Assembly (NCBI GenBank): GCA_903772945.1
Contig: CAICTM010000021.1
Location: 62,001 to 126,000, forward strand
Source of the DNA: Seminavis robusta
Taxonomy: Eukaryota > Bacillariophyta > Bacillariophyceae > Naviculales > Naviculaceae
DNA: 64,000 nt
Reading direction: 5' to 3'
Below are positions 1 through 9,306 of this stretch, piece after piece. The notes beneath the pieces are model-generated. The model saw nothing but the letters and a program-made list of their open reading frames with translations, searched no databases and was not told the DNA's origin. Position 1 is the stretch's first letter. The number at the start of each line of letters is the position of its first letter. Position numbers and translations under genes: made by a program.

Positions 1-116
1 AATCGCCACAATTCACGTCTGATGATGGATACCTGGTACCCGATTACACAAAAGCAGAGATACAAGTCGAGAGCAGCACAATCATTTATCAGTCAGCTAG
101 CTAGGGCATCAATAAG

Positions 117-1253
117 ATGAATCCCTCTACTGCTGGCACCACTCCATCCAACGGCAACAATGATGTCCGTACCATCCGAGTGATTTTGCTGCGTCATGGG
201 GAGAGGGAAGACGAGGCAGAAGACTACGATAAACACCAACGATCGCGTCGTGATCGAATAGATCCCTTCCTGACAGCCTTTGGACACCGTCAGGCGTTGA
301 ATGCGTGGAAGCAAATTCTTCGTGCTCTACAAGAGGTATCTGATGATGATACTAAACCCATGCTATTGGCCACCAGTCCTCTGCGACGATGCATTGGAAC
401 TGCCATGATGGTGGCTGCCGCACAAGCTCAAACAGAATCAACTCTCCAGTTTGTGCTGCCGTCTCAGCAAGCTACCGGTACCCAAGATGCTAAAAATCCA
501 ATCCCGCTGTTGGTCATGAATGGATTGGGAGATTGTGCGGCTCAGATGCAGCACATGGGTGGCATTGGAAAAGTGATCCAGGCGGGATGGTTGGATTGTG
601 CGGCGTCGCCCTCCAATGATTGCAACAGCAACAACGATACCCCTATCAAGACCTGTCTGACGCGAATGGCTAAAGCGGCCGCCACGGTAGCCCAAGCGGA
701 AGCGGTCAAGGACCAATCCAAGCAGAACCACGACGAAATCCACACCTCGGTACCATTGCAATTCTGGAGAGAATCCACGTATTATACCAAGGCACGCACC
801 AAGCCACTCCAAGGTTTGGCGCCTCTCACCCACCCAAAGTCTCTGGCAGAGCATGCCGCCACCACCATCGGTGCTAGTGCCAATCCATCCACAGACGACC
901 CCACGACGATGCAGAGGAATGCACCGTACTTCGATGAACGCTGTGCTCAAGCCCTCGAACGAGCCGTGTGGCGGACGGTGCATTCCGGTTTGGACACGTG
1001 CGTCTTGGTCACACATCGAGAAGCCATTCGCTTTGTCGAAGGGTATTGGGCATCCCAGTCACAACAACAAGTGGGACACTGTGGCGCCAAGCATCGCAAT
1101 ATTTCACGTCAAAACATGTCCGCCACCAAACTATACTGTTGTGTGGGTATTTACAGTGTCTCGGTGGACATGACAACTCATCGAGTGTTGGGGTGGCAAG
1201 CCAAAGGCGTCGTGCCCTATCAAACATTGCAATCATCTCATTTGCAGCTGTGA
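117..1253 (+). CDS. Histidine phosphatase superfamily protein (phosphoglycerate-mutase-like fold)
   Basis: A single-exon protein of 378 residues. Near the N-terminus LLRHGERED carries the RHG catalytic motif whose His is phosphorylated in this superfamily. LATSPLRRCIGTA supplies the second active-site Arg block, and CVLVTHREAIRFVEGYW near residue 300 supplies the C-terminal catalytic His. Between them is a long low-complexity insert rich in Ala, Asn and Thr, so the protein is longer than a minimal phosphatase. The layout resembles the UBASH3/TFC7 type, which acts on phosphoproteins or small phosphoesters; the substrate here cannot be told. No signal peptide or membrane segment is visible, so it is probably cytosolic. 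The ATG is preceded by a CTAGCTAG motif, common in 5' leaders in this window. Confidence 0.85.
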   Translation: MNPSTAGTTPSNGNNDVRTIRVILLRHGEREDEAEDYDKHQRSRRDRIDPFLTAFGHRQALNAWKQILRALQEVSDDDTKPMLLATSPLRRCIGTAMMVAAAQAQTESTLQFVLPSQQATGTQDAKNPIPLLVMNGLGDCAAQMQHMGGIGKVIQAGWLDCAASPSNDCNSNNDTPIKTCLTRMAKAAATVAQAEAVKDQSKQNHDEIHTSVPLQFWRESTYYTKARTKPLQGLAPLTHPKSLAEHAATTIGASANPSTDDPTTMQRNAPYFDERCAQALERAVWRTVHSGLDTCVLVTHREAIRFVEGYWASQSQQQVGHCGAKHRNISRQNMSATKLYCCVGIYSVSVDMTTHRVLGWQAKGVVPYQTLQSSHLQL

Positions 1254-2334
1254 TGTATGTGACAAAGGAAGAATGAAAGGAAGAAAGCAAGCTTGAGACG
1301 TGACACGAAATCAAGCCATCAAGTGTGAGCTGGCTAGAAGGAGGTTTCAATGGAGCCGAAGTTGAATACAAAAACCATGATGCATGCTCAAGTCAAAGTA
1401 ATTGCCAAGCTCAAACAGAAGCTTTCAAGAGTGGCGGGGAGAAAAGAAATGTGAATGGTACACTGATAGTTTCTCAGTCAAGAGCTGGTGGCTGTGGTAC
1501 CGGCGAGTGTGACAGCTTCGGCAACTGCGGAACTACGCACATGTCCATTCAGCGGTGGTATGCGTGGATTTAGCAAGATGTTTTAGTTTGGCTCTCCCCG
1601 TGAATAGGTTTCTAAGGATTCAACCTTTCAACTACAGTAATCATAGCTCATCTCTCTCGCGCCATTTTGTGAAGAAGCCTTGGCATCTTGAGAATGTGAA
1701 GGCATCTCTCTTGTATCTAGCCACAAACAACACGTTATCTTTGCGCTACTTCTAGAGCCACTATTACCACGAGGTTTGGGCATGAAGTTGTGGACATTGG
1801 ACTATCGCAACCAATTCACAGAAGTTGCACAACGGTACTTTTTGCAAAATTTCTTTCTACACCTGCGGTCCTTTGGGATGGTTGCGAGACCAATCAAGCA
1901 AAGAACTAAACCAAGCAAGAAGACACTTGGCAATGGACAACGAGAAACAAACAAAAAAGAGAATGGCAGGCAAATAAATACAAAGTTATTTGTAAATTAT
2001 TGCTGATTACACAAGACGCGCTTGGTTGGTTGAGACTCTGCCTCCGCTGGAACCACCGACATCTACCCCTGTCCTTTGGTTGATCGTGCTGAAGCCTGAA
2101 TGAATAGCCACAAACCTGCTTTCTCCTATACCTTGCAACGTCAGGATCTGCCATGATCTATTCCAGCCATAGACAACAGCATATCCAGTGGCATCATCGC
2201 CACCGTAGACTGGTATCACAACACAGGAGACCGACGCGACGATGGCGCAGGTAGCAGGTTACTATGGTGGCGTGGGAGTGCAACCGTGACTCGACGAGAA
2301 GAAAGCATGAGCCCGATCACACTCGGAGCTCGCA
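1254..2334. other. Intergenic region with a relic of the downstream gene
   Basis: No intact gene is seen. A decayed copy of the end of the next gene lies near 1370-1590 (listed separately). On the minus strand, 2007 to about 2255 reads open and coding-like, with VVYGWNRSWQILTLQGIGES, but it has no in-frame ATG and matches no family I recognise. It may be a lone exon or a relic. Confidence 0.4.
1370..1590 (+). pseudogene. Partial decayed copy of the Cys-rich protein gene at 2335
   Basis: The peptide CGTGECDSFGNCGTT is encoded near 1494-1540 and again near the end of the intact gene at 2335-3342. Upstream similarity continues: ACSSQSNC here matches VCSVQTDC there, and the bases around GGTACACTGAT are shared, but the frame then drifts and the Cys pattern is lost. 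Downstream, the bases coding for the last dozen residues are also recognisable, ending in TAG. Only the final third of the gene is present and there is no start. This looks like a partial tandem duplication that has decayed. It is a host gene fragment, not a mobile element. Confidence 0.7.
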
Positions 2335-3342
2335 ATGCAAGACGTCCGTCAGCTCTCGAGGCTACGATCGGCTTGTTCGAAAAGTTCACAAAACCACAGT
2401 ACCACAAACAATAATAACGAACACAACCTCTATCCAACAAAACAACTCAAAATTCTCTTCAAGAAGATTACTCTCACTCTATTGGCCATTGTCACGCCAT
2501 GCAACTCGCTTGCTGCAGCACAAACTCAAGAAGGCCAGGAGGGTCAATCCCCCGCGAGTGAACCATTCACCTGCGAAGCCGCCAATGAATGCAGAGATTG
2601 TGCAAGCAATGGATGTACCTGGACCAAAGGAGCCTGTCAAGATCACTGTGAGGACATGTTTGATCTGAGATGCTACAGCACTGAGACCCACCCCTTTTGG
2701 GCAAACATTATCGACTACATGTGTGAAGTTGCAGACAAGGATGAAGAGAACTGGGCAACCTGTGGTTCAAAGCAGGACTGTGCCACATGTACCTACACAA
2801 TGATACATGAAGCTGTAGATGAGGGGTATGAGCATCCCTGCTACTGGCACCTCGAGGACCTTGCTGGTACTGGTAGTTGCAAACCAACATCAGTTGATGA
2901 AGTTGGAGGGACCATTGGAGCAGACACGTGCTTGGAACGGTGTTTCTTGGGAGGCACTTATAGCTGTGCTTCGTGCCTGGATATGGGATGCAGTTGGACC
3001 GGCGACCTTTGCATTCCTTCCTGCAATTCAGATTATTTGGATGATATCAACTGCTACAGCCAAAGCTCTCACGACAACTTACAAGAAGGCAATGGCACAA
3101 TGATTGACAAAATTTGTACTCTGGCAGAGGTTGAATATGGAGACCGCAATGTGTGCTCAGTCCAAACTGATTGCCACGAATGCTTGGAAACTTACAAGCA
3201 TGGTGGGGACACGTGTCAGTGGTACACTGATGATGTCACAGGCTGGGGCTGGTGTGGCACAGGTGAATGCGATAGCTTTGGCAACTGTGGAACCACCACT
3301 TGCCAGCATGGTGGTGTACGTGGATCCAGCAAAACGCCTTAG
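2335..3342 (+). CDS. Secreted or membrane-anchored Cys-rich protein with two tandem repeats
   Basis: 335 residues. A hydrophobic stretch at about 43-62 (ITLTLLAIVTPCNSLAAA) lies behind a polar N-terminus, so it is either a long signal peptide or a type II anchor; a shorter start or an upstream exon is possible. The rest is two tandem repeats. Each begins with a PSI-like block (CxxC, then GCTWT or GCSWT), followed by a D-x-x-CYS motif and a second block containing C...QxDCxxC. The even spacing of Cys implies disulphides in the secretory pathway or outside the cell. Function is unknown. PSI-like folds often act as spacers in adhesion or receptor proteins, but that is only family knowledge. A decayed partial copy lies upstream. 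Confidence 0.75.
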   Translation: MQDVRQLSRLRSACSKSSQNHSTTNNNNEHNLYPTKQLKILFKKITLTLLAIVTPCNSLAAAQTQEGQEGQSPASEPFTCEAANECRDCASNGCTWTKGACQDHCEDMFDLRCYSTETHPFWANIIDYMCEVADKDEENWATCGSKQDCATCTYTMIHEAVDEGYEHPCYWHLEDLAGTGSCKPTSVDEVGGTIGADTCLERCFLGGTYSCASCLDMGCSWTGDLCIPSCNSDYLDDINCYSQSSHDNLQEGNGTMIDKICTLAEVEYGDRNVCSVQTDCHECLETYKHGGDTCQWYTDDVTGWGWCGTGECDSFGNCGTTTCQHGGVRGSSKTP

Positions 3343-3490
3343 GTTGTGTGTCGCCTAGAGTGCACACATCAGATAGATATTAGAAGATACCTATCTGCCA
3401 ACTTAGATATTAGCTCCGTTTCTAAACTGCGAACAACTGTGTACAGCCGTAGTACAAACCGATGCTTCGTCCCTATCACTAGTACCGTAC

Positions 3491-3553
3491 CACAGTCACC
3501 ACAGTCACCACAGTCACCACAGTCACCACAGTCACCACAGTCACCACAGTCAC
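3491..3553 (+). repeat. Minisatellite: seven perfect copies of a 9-bp unit
   Basis: The unit CACAGTCAC occurs seven times head to tail with no mismatch, 149 bp after the stop of the Cys-rich gene. Perfect identity suggests recent expansion. The unit length is a multiple of three and translates on the reverse strand as a Gly-Asp-Cys repeat, but no convincing gene includes it. Confidence 0.95.
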
Positions 3554-3645
3554 CACACGAACGTGTGTACATTGGACTAGCCAGCAGACGAAGCGTCTGA
3601 TTCAGACGCAGAGAAAGATGAGAATTCAAACTCCAGGAACAGAAC

Positions 3646-3935
3646 ATGTCTGCAAAGAAGCGAGGAGTGCATGGGAACATTGGGTGGCGAGCAAAGAAGA
3701 TGCTGGTCAGAAGGAAGAACTTTTGGGCGGACGAAGAAGATGCAGCTGTGGAGGACAATGGGGAGCTCTGGCGGCTGAGGGCATCCTACGGCGGATGATG
3801 CAAAGAAAGAAAATGACGGAGGACGGAGCTCTGGTGGCGATGAGGGCACCGAAGCTGCCAAGGGCATGGAAGAGTTGGCTAGGGCGTCGGCCTCTGATGA
3901 CGCATCACCCGCGAGAGGGTGAAGTGACACATTGA
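3646..3935 (+). pseudogene. Coding-like remnant, basic then Gly/Ser/Glu-rich
   Basis: An ATG at 3646 opens a basic reading (MSAKKRGVHGNIGWRAKKML) that continues into an acidic stretch and stops near 3810. A different frame then reads coding-like (DDAKKENDGGRSSGGDEG...) to a stop near 3930. The bases around GGAGCTCTGGCGGC near 3760 recur as GGAGCTCTGGTGGC near 3825, so there is a short internal duplication. This could be a broken host gene or a two-exon gene with a weak intron. No family is recognised and confidence is low. Confidence 0.25.
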
Positions 3936-4329
3936 AAAGAGAAAGAAGGTAAGATTTGAGACATGCAAGTGACACTTGGATGGCTCCTTGGATGGCAGCT
4001 AGCTAGGCCGTCCACAGACTTTAATTAAGTGACTAAGCTAGGTGGGAACAAAGCGATCAAGGTCGATTGCAAAGCTTTCCGACCTTGCCTTCGAGAACGG
4101 GAAAAGAGCCGCCCTGGTTCGGACCGATGAACCCAGAGGTATGGAGAGGCTAGGAGATGAAACGTAGGCTAAGAATGGGAGCGGCGGGGACTTGGAAGAG
4201 CCAAACGATGGGTTCTTGGAAAGGAAAAGATTAGGAATGAAGAAGAGAAAAGCACGAGAGCGAGAGGACGAATCGGCAAACCAGAAGAACAGTAACCCGA
4301 CGTAGGCCGAACGGCGTCCCGGCGACCTC

Positions 4330-5140
4330 ATTTTAAAATGACAAAAGGAGAACAACAAGCAAAGGTTAGAAAGACTTGTTACAATAATAACAGACAAAGA
4401 AGTGAAGACTGTTTGACTGTTGGGTGCCATATTTCCGGTGAAGAGTGACCAGACGGACTCATGAAATGGCCGTCCAATCACTCTCCTAACAAAGGCGCGA
4501 AGCAGCTGCAAGCAGCACCGGAAAATGGCACCATTGTCGAGACGTTGCTACCGGTACGCAGAATGGGAACTGACCTTGTGTGGATTCAGACGGGAACACC
4601 AACGGCCAAAGCAAACACCATTGTCAAGATCTACGTTGGGAACTAAAGGAGATGAGGCGGCAACGGTCGAGGACCGTGAAGCAATGACACAAAAGACAGG
4701 AACACATGGACTTACCTTGAGAGGAACCACCGCAAGACGACTGAGTCACGAACGGCCAAAACATCATTGTCAACCGCATGACAAAAGGAGGAAAGAAGGA
4801 AGGTTAGAAGACATGTTGCAATATCAAATGAAGAAATGAAAGGCTGGTTCCGGCAGAGAGCAAATGGAACGGACTCATGAAATGGCCGCCCACTCACTCT
4901 CCTAACAAGGCTCGAAGCAGCCCACGAAGGAGCACCGGAAAATGGCACCCAATGAGACATTTTGAGAAGAATGTGAACTGACCTTGTTTGTTGAAGATGA
5001 GGAACCGACCGTACGAACCAACCAACCCACTGGAACCACCGCAAGACAACACCATTGCCGGCGAAGAGTGAACAGTGGGCCCCACAGGGGAAGCCCAATC
5101 ACTCTCCTGCAAGCAGCACCGGCAAAGGTGTCATCGTCAT
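4330..5140. repeat. Degenerate tandem repeat array, about three copies of a roughly 400-bp unit
   Basis: Blocks recur in the same order. ACGGACTCATGAAATGGCCG is found at about 4453 and 4869, and each time is followed by CACTCTCCTAACAA and then AGCACCGGAAAATGGCACC. A third, shorter version starts near 5094 (CAATCACTCTCCTGCAAGCA). TGACAAAAGGAG plus a GTTAGAA block precedes the first two copies, GAACTGACCTTGT follows the shared block in them, and GGAACCACCGCAAGAC occurs at about 4721 and 5032. On the minus strand CAAGGTAAGT near 4713 and CAAGGTCAGT in two copies resemble splice donors, so the unit may derive from duplicated exons. No terminal inverted repeats or coding domain were found. Confidence 0.6.
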
Positions 5141-5689
5141 GCATTTGGAAGAAGAAGAAGTGAGTTGTGTTGTGTTGTGCTGAGAGCGAAAAAGCTTGTT
5201 GCCTTGCGTTTCATCAATATTAATTCGTTTCATTTCAGCGACGACTTTTTGGCAAGACCAACTCAAAATCGAAAGAGGTGTCAACATCAAAAAAGATCAA
5301 ATCAAAATGGAGTTCGTCATCATGTTGCCGTTTTATTTTATTTTCAAACTGAAACGACGTCGGAAAAGGTACGGAACGATCGAGTGGTGGTTGATGTGAT
5401 ACCCTTCCACGGATGTCTGGATAATGGACAAGGGGTATATCAGCCATCGTGGAAGAAGAAAGCTTACCGTATGGCAGGCTACCGCAGCAGTTGGAGGAGA
5501 TCACCTTGGCTTGGGTAACAGGTCAAGGATGTTGACGAAGAAGACCAGACCAGAGGAGTGGCGGTGCCTTGCTGTCCACGATGAGCGAAGATACTGATAG
5601 GTACACAAAATGGTCAAGGTTGTTGTCCGTCGCATGCCTGTATCAACAAGATAGAAAGACAACAAGCAACAAGTAGAAAATAACTCAAC

Positions 5690-5752
5690 TGACGTCAGTT
5701 GGGTGTCACACTGTCAACCCACGGTCCACACCCCGACTACAGTGTGACGTCA
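5690..5752. promoter_or_regulatory. Pair of TGACGTCA (CRE-type) palindromes
   Basis: Perfect TGACGTCA octamers lie at 5690-5697 and 5745-5752. Between them GTGTCACACTG and CAGTGTGACG form a partial inverted repeat. TGACGTCA is the classic bZIP/CREB-type site, and TGACGT-type elements in Phaeodactylum are known to respond to CO2 and cAMP. The pair is about 0.7 kb upstream of the class C receptor gene, the nearest downstream gene. Function here is inference. Confidence 0.45.
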
Positions 5753-6459
5753 TCCAAAGAGAGATAGTCGCAAGCCTTACTAGCTAGTATGCATTAGTCT
5801 ACATTCTGGTAGTAAGTTACGGTACTGTATTCTGTGTTGATTCTGACTCTGACGTGGTGACTGTCAACAGTTTTGGCTCTGCGACTGCGAACGATAGAAG
5901 GTGCATTGGCAATCCTGGCAATGGCAACATCTACAGTGCTAGACTGACTAGCTATAGTTGTACCGGTACTTGACAGCACAAGACCTGCCATAAGCAATAT
6001 AAGCCTCGCGTATCCTCGCATTCTTTCTCGTGTCTTCTGTGGCAATCCCTGAAGCCCACGTCAAGCTTGGAGGTATACGAGCTACCGGACTCAGTCGGTC
6101 GGTTCGTTAGGCTTGGTTCTAAGCTACACGAAGATATACCGTATCAGGCATCGTATGAGCTAGTGGCAATCACAGGTGGAGTGTGCGGAGGCAAGCTTGT
6201 TGACCAATCAATCCATTCTTGAAAGTGACGGTAGCTGGCGGGTGTGTTGTGAGCTACTAGTAGAGTGGGCTCTGATTGGCAAAGGGTTGCTGTGCAGTTT
6301 GGACAACTTCCATTTCTACAGCTGCTGTACTGTGCACAGCTCAGCAGCAGAGCAGGAAGGCTTTGATTTGATTTTGTATGGCCAAGAGTGCAAGAGTACC
6401 GGAAATTGTCCCCTTGCTCCAAGAGCCAGAACCAATTAAGACAAGACGGTGCTATAGGT

Positions 6460-9306
6460 ATGATGACTCGCCTTTCCACACTTACTACATGCATTGCAAA
6501 ACCACCCACAAGGACACTTGCAGGCAACAATACTTGGAGATTATCGCATCATGGACTAGCAGTTGTAGCACTCTTGATGATTTCTCCATGGAGCAGTCAA
6601 GGCATTTCATTCCTGGACCCTCGCGATGTCCGGAACACTGCCATCAACATCACCCGTACCGGAGTACTCGATCAGATTGCATCCTGTATTGATCCACAAT
6701 CCAATGCGACAACGTCATGCACCAACGCCAACGCCAACAGCAGCATCGAAACACTCTACTATTGTCACATTGCCAATTTTTTGGCGTTTTCGCTTCTATT
6801 GCCGTCGGGACGGATACCATTTCGGAACACTGCTCCTCCCATGACAGCTGCCGTCTTGTTGGCATTGGACATGCTCAATACAGGAGATGGAAGCGTCATT
6901 CAAGAACTCGAGGGATTGAATCATCACTGTCCCATTCGATTCACCGCCGAGTTTTTGGATACCTCATTGTCCCAATCCGCCACGGTCCAGCAAACCAATC
7001 AATTATTGAATCGACAGACGGAACATGATCAAGTCGAAGTCTGCGCGTTTATTGGAGCGGCACGATCGGCCGTTTCCATTCCCATGGCCATTTTGACAGG
7101 GCTGGCCAATCGCGTACAATTGAGTTATGTGAGCACATCCACCGTCTTGGATGATACACAACAATTCCCACTCTTTGGACGATTGGTTCCCTCCGACGAA
7201 GGAGTGGCATTGCCGTATCTGCAGTTTTTGCGCGCTCGAGGCGTCCGACATTTGGGGGTCGTCCATTGGAACGATGACTACGGGAATGCATATGCGCGCG
7301 CAATGTTGAAAACGGCGTCCACGTATTTTCCCGAAATGACGATTCTGTCGGTGGACATTCCTCGTCTGGGGTCTCCGGCAGAATATCAAGAAGCCGTGTT
7401 GGCGCTTAAGGAGTCACAGTTTCGGTGGTTTTTTGGAGTCTTTGGCGGGGACTCGGATTACGTCAACCTGATGGAACAGGCGGCAATGGCGGGGATTGCT
7501 GGAACCGGTCGTCATGTTTGGATATTTAGTGATTCCTTGGGGACAAGTGTGATTCCCTCTCTGGAAGTCGAACGAAATTCTCCCCTGGCACGAGTCTCGC
7601 AGGGAGTTGGAATGGTATGGGCTCAGGGAGGTCGACCTGGGATGACAGTATTTGACAAATTCTACGCCAAGTGGAGAGCCATGGTCGAGAACCCGGAAAA
7701 TCTAGCATTGGTGGCTGCTCAGCAACCACTCTATGCCGACGAACCCGAATACACGGGTCATGATATTGACGAGAGCATGTTTGACGAGGATACGAGTCGA
7801 CCGGCATCCGTGGTATTTGATGAGATTATCTTGTTGGGTTTGTCCGCCTGTCGTACTCTGGCAATGGGCCAAGAGGTCGACGGAAAGGCCATGTTTGAAA
7901 CATTGCTACAAATATCGTTTCAAGGTGCTACGGGCAACGTCACTGTGGACCCAAAGACCGGAACGAGACTGCCAGCAACAGCATTCTTCCGCATGGATAA
8001 CTTTGTTCAGGAACCAATCAACGAAACGCATGTAACGTTTGGGATGCGGTTGAGCGAAGCGTTCATTGACGGCCAATGGGTCGAAGAGGAACCATTTGTG
8101 TTCAACGATGGAACTACGACCACACCCTCGGATCTGCCTGCCGTGGAAATCAACTATAACCATATCCATACGGGGATCCGTGCCGCCGGACTAACAATGG
8201 CAACTGTCGTGCTGGGACTCTCAGTTGCTCTGGCGGGCTGGACAATCTACAACAGGAAACGACATGTCATTCGTGCATCACAGCCGATTTTTCTGACAAT
8301 CTTGTGCACTGGTACCTTTGTCATGGGATCCACAATCATCCCCTTGAGCATTGATGATGCTCGCACAAGTCCTGAAGGTTGCAGCACGGCGTGCATGTCA
8401 GTCCCTTGGCTATTTTGCAGCGGATGGGCGCTAGTATTTGCGGCCATCTTTGCCAAGATATGGCGTATCAATCGACTTTTCAACAATCCAAGCATCAAAC
8501 GAGTCAAAGTTACCGCCATGGACGTGATGTATCCTTTGATTGGTCTCATGATTTTGAATTTTATTGTGCTGACCTCATGGAACATTGTCTCGCCCTTGGT
8601 CTGGGAAAGACAAGTATCGTCTGTGGACGTCTTTGGGAGAACCGTGGAGTCTCGCGGATATTGCACATCAGAGCACTTTCTTCCCTTTGCCATCATCTTG
8701 GTCGTAATGGATCTTGGGGCTCTCGTGGTTGCATCTTACCAGTCATACCTGGCTCGAGACATTGCCACTGAATTTGCCGAGAGTGAATATATTGGAAGGG
8801 CCATCGCTTGCATGCTCTTGGTTTGCTTCGTGGGAATACCAACGATGATCATGGTGTCCGACAGCAATGCCAATGCACGGTTTTTCGTCTTGACCTGCAT
8901 CATCTTTGTGGTTTGTGCTTCCGTGCTACTGTTCATTTTTGTACCCAAGATCATGTCTTCCAAGAAGAACCTAAAGTCATCCATTCGACGATCGGTATCC
9001 CAGCGCTCGCAGCAAATCAATGTGAAGTCAAGTGCTACCGACAATGATAACAACATCAGCAGGATTCTTTGGGCAGGGGGCAGCGAGTCACTGGAGGTTG
9101 CGGATGCGGATGCGGAAGGCATTCGAATCATGAACCGACCTGAACAACTACGCATGGTCTCCTTTGAAAACGGCAAACTCAAGGCGGAGAAAGAGGAACT
9201 AAAGGCCCGAAATAATGAGCTCGAGAAACAGATCTCAGAACTCCGAGCCCTTGTTCCAGGCCACGAAGCGGCTACAGCCAGCATCAGCTTTGCGGAAGGC
9301 GACTAG
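6460..9306 (+). CDS. Class C G-protein-coupled receptor, GABA-B/metabotropic-glutamate-like
   Basis: 948 residues from the ATG at 6460, a second Met following at once. A signal sequence lies near residues 31-48 (LAVVALLMISPWSSQG). Residues of about 100-480 form a Venus-flytrap ligand-binding domain of the ANF-receptor/periplasmic-binding type, with VCAFIGAARSAVSIPMA and HLGVVHWNDDYGNAYA. Seven membrane spans follow near 572-595, 608-630, 647-668, 688-708, 740-762, 777-798 and 807-829. AKIWRINRLF after span 3, SEYIGRAI before span 6 and FVPKI after span 7 are GABA-B-like features. The C-tail has a coiled coil at about 897-934, reminiscent of metazoan GABA-B dimerisation, though the ligand and G protein are unknown. 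Likely plasma membrane. The stop is TAG followed by CTA. Confidence 0.9.
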   Translation: MMTRLSTLTTCIAKPPTRTLAGNNTWRLSHHGLAVVALLMISPWSSQGISFLDPRDVRNTAINITRTGVLDQIASCIDPQSNATTSCTNANANSSIETLYYCHIANFLAFSLLLPSGRIPFRNTAPPMTAAVLLALDMLNTGDGSVIQELEGLNHHCPIRFTAEFLDTSLSQSATVQQTNQLLNRQTEHDQVEVCAFIGAARSAVSIPMAILTGLANRVQLSYVSTSTVLDDTQQFPLFGRLVPSDEGVALPYLQFLRARGVRHLGVVHWNDDYGNAYARAMLKTASTYFPEMTILSVDIPRLGSPAEYQEAVLALKESQFRWFFGVFGGDSDYVNLMEQAAMAGIAGTGRHVWIFSDSLGTSVIPSLEVERNSPLARVSQGVGMVWAQGGRPGMTVFDKFYAKWRAMVENPENLALVAAQQPLYADEPEYTGHDIDESMFDEDTSRPASVVFDEIILLGLSACRTLAMGQEVDGKAMFETLLQISFQGATGNVTVDPKTGTRLPATAFFRMDNFVQEPINETHVTFGMRLSEAFIDGQWVEEEPFVFNDGTTTTPSDLPAVEINYNHIHTGIRAAGLTMATVVLGLSVALAGWTIYNRKRHVIRASQPIFLTILCTGTFVMGSTIIPLSIDDARTSPEGCSTACMSVPWLFCSGWALVFAAIFAKIWRINRLFNNPSIKRVKVTAMDVMYPLIGLMILNFIVLTSWNIVSPLVWERQVSSVDVFGRTVESRGYCTSEHFLPFAIILVVMDLGALVVASYQSYLARDIATEFAESEYIGRAIACMLLVCFVGIPTMIMVSDSNANARFFVLTCIIFVVCASVLLFIFVPKIMSSKKNLKSSIRRSVSQRSQQINVKSSATDNDNNISRILWAGGSESLEVADADAEGIRIMNRPEQLRMVSFENGKLKAEKEELKARNNELEKQISELRALVPGHEAATASISFAEGD

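Larger units (their letters stand above)
3343..6459. other. Repeat-rich intergenic region without a convincing gene
   Basis: This 3.1-kb stretch holds the 9-bp minisatellite, a coding-like remnant near 3646-3935, a degenerate repeat array at about 4330-5140 and a pair of TGACGTCA sites. Short open frames occur on both strands, but none shows a known domain or a clear start. From 5140 to 6459, apart from those sites, nothing else is recognised except leader sequence of the receptor gene that follows. Confidence 0.5.

Noticed and set aside
3577-3975. Minus-strand open frame of about 130 codons, Ser/Pro-rich
   Set aside because: It is antisense to a better coding-like reading on the plus strand, has no domain, and its composition follows from the complementary acidic sequence.
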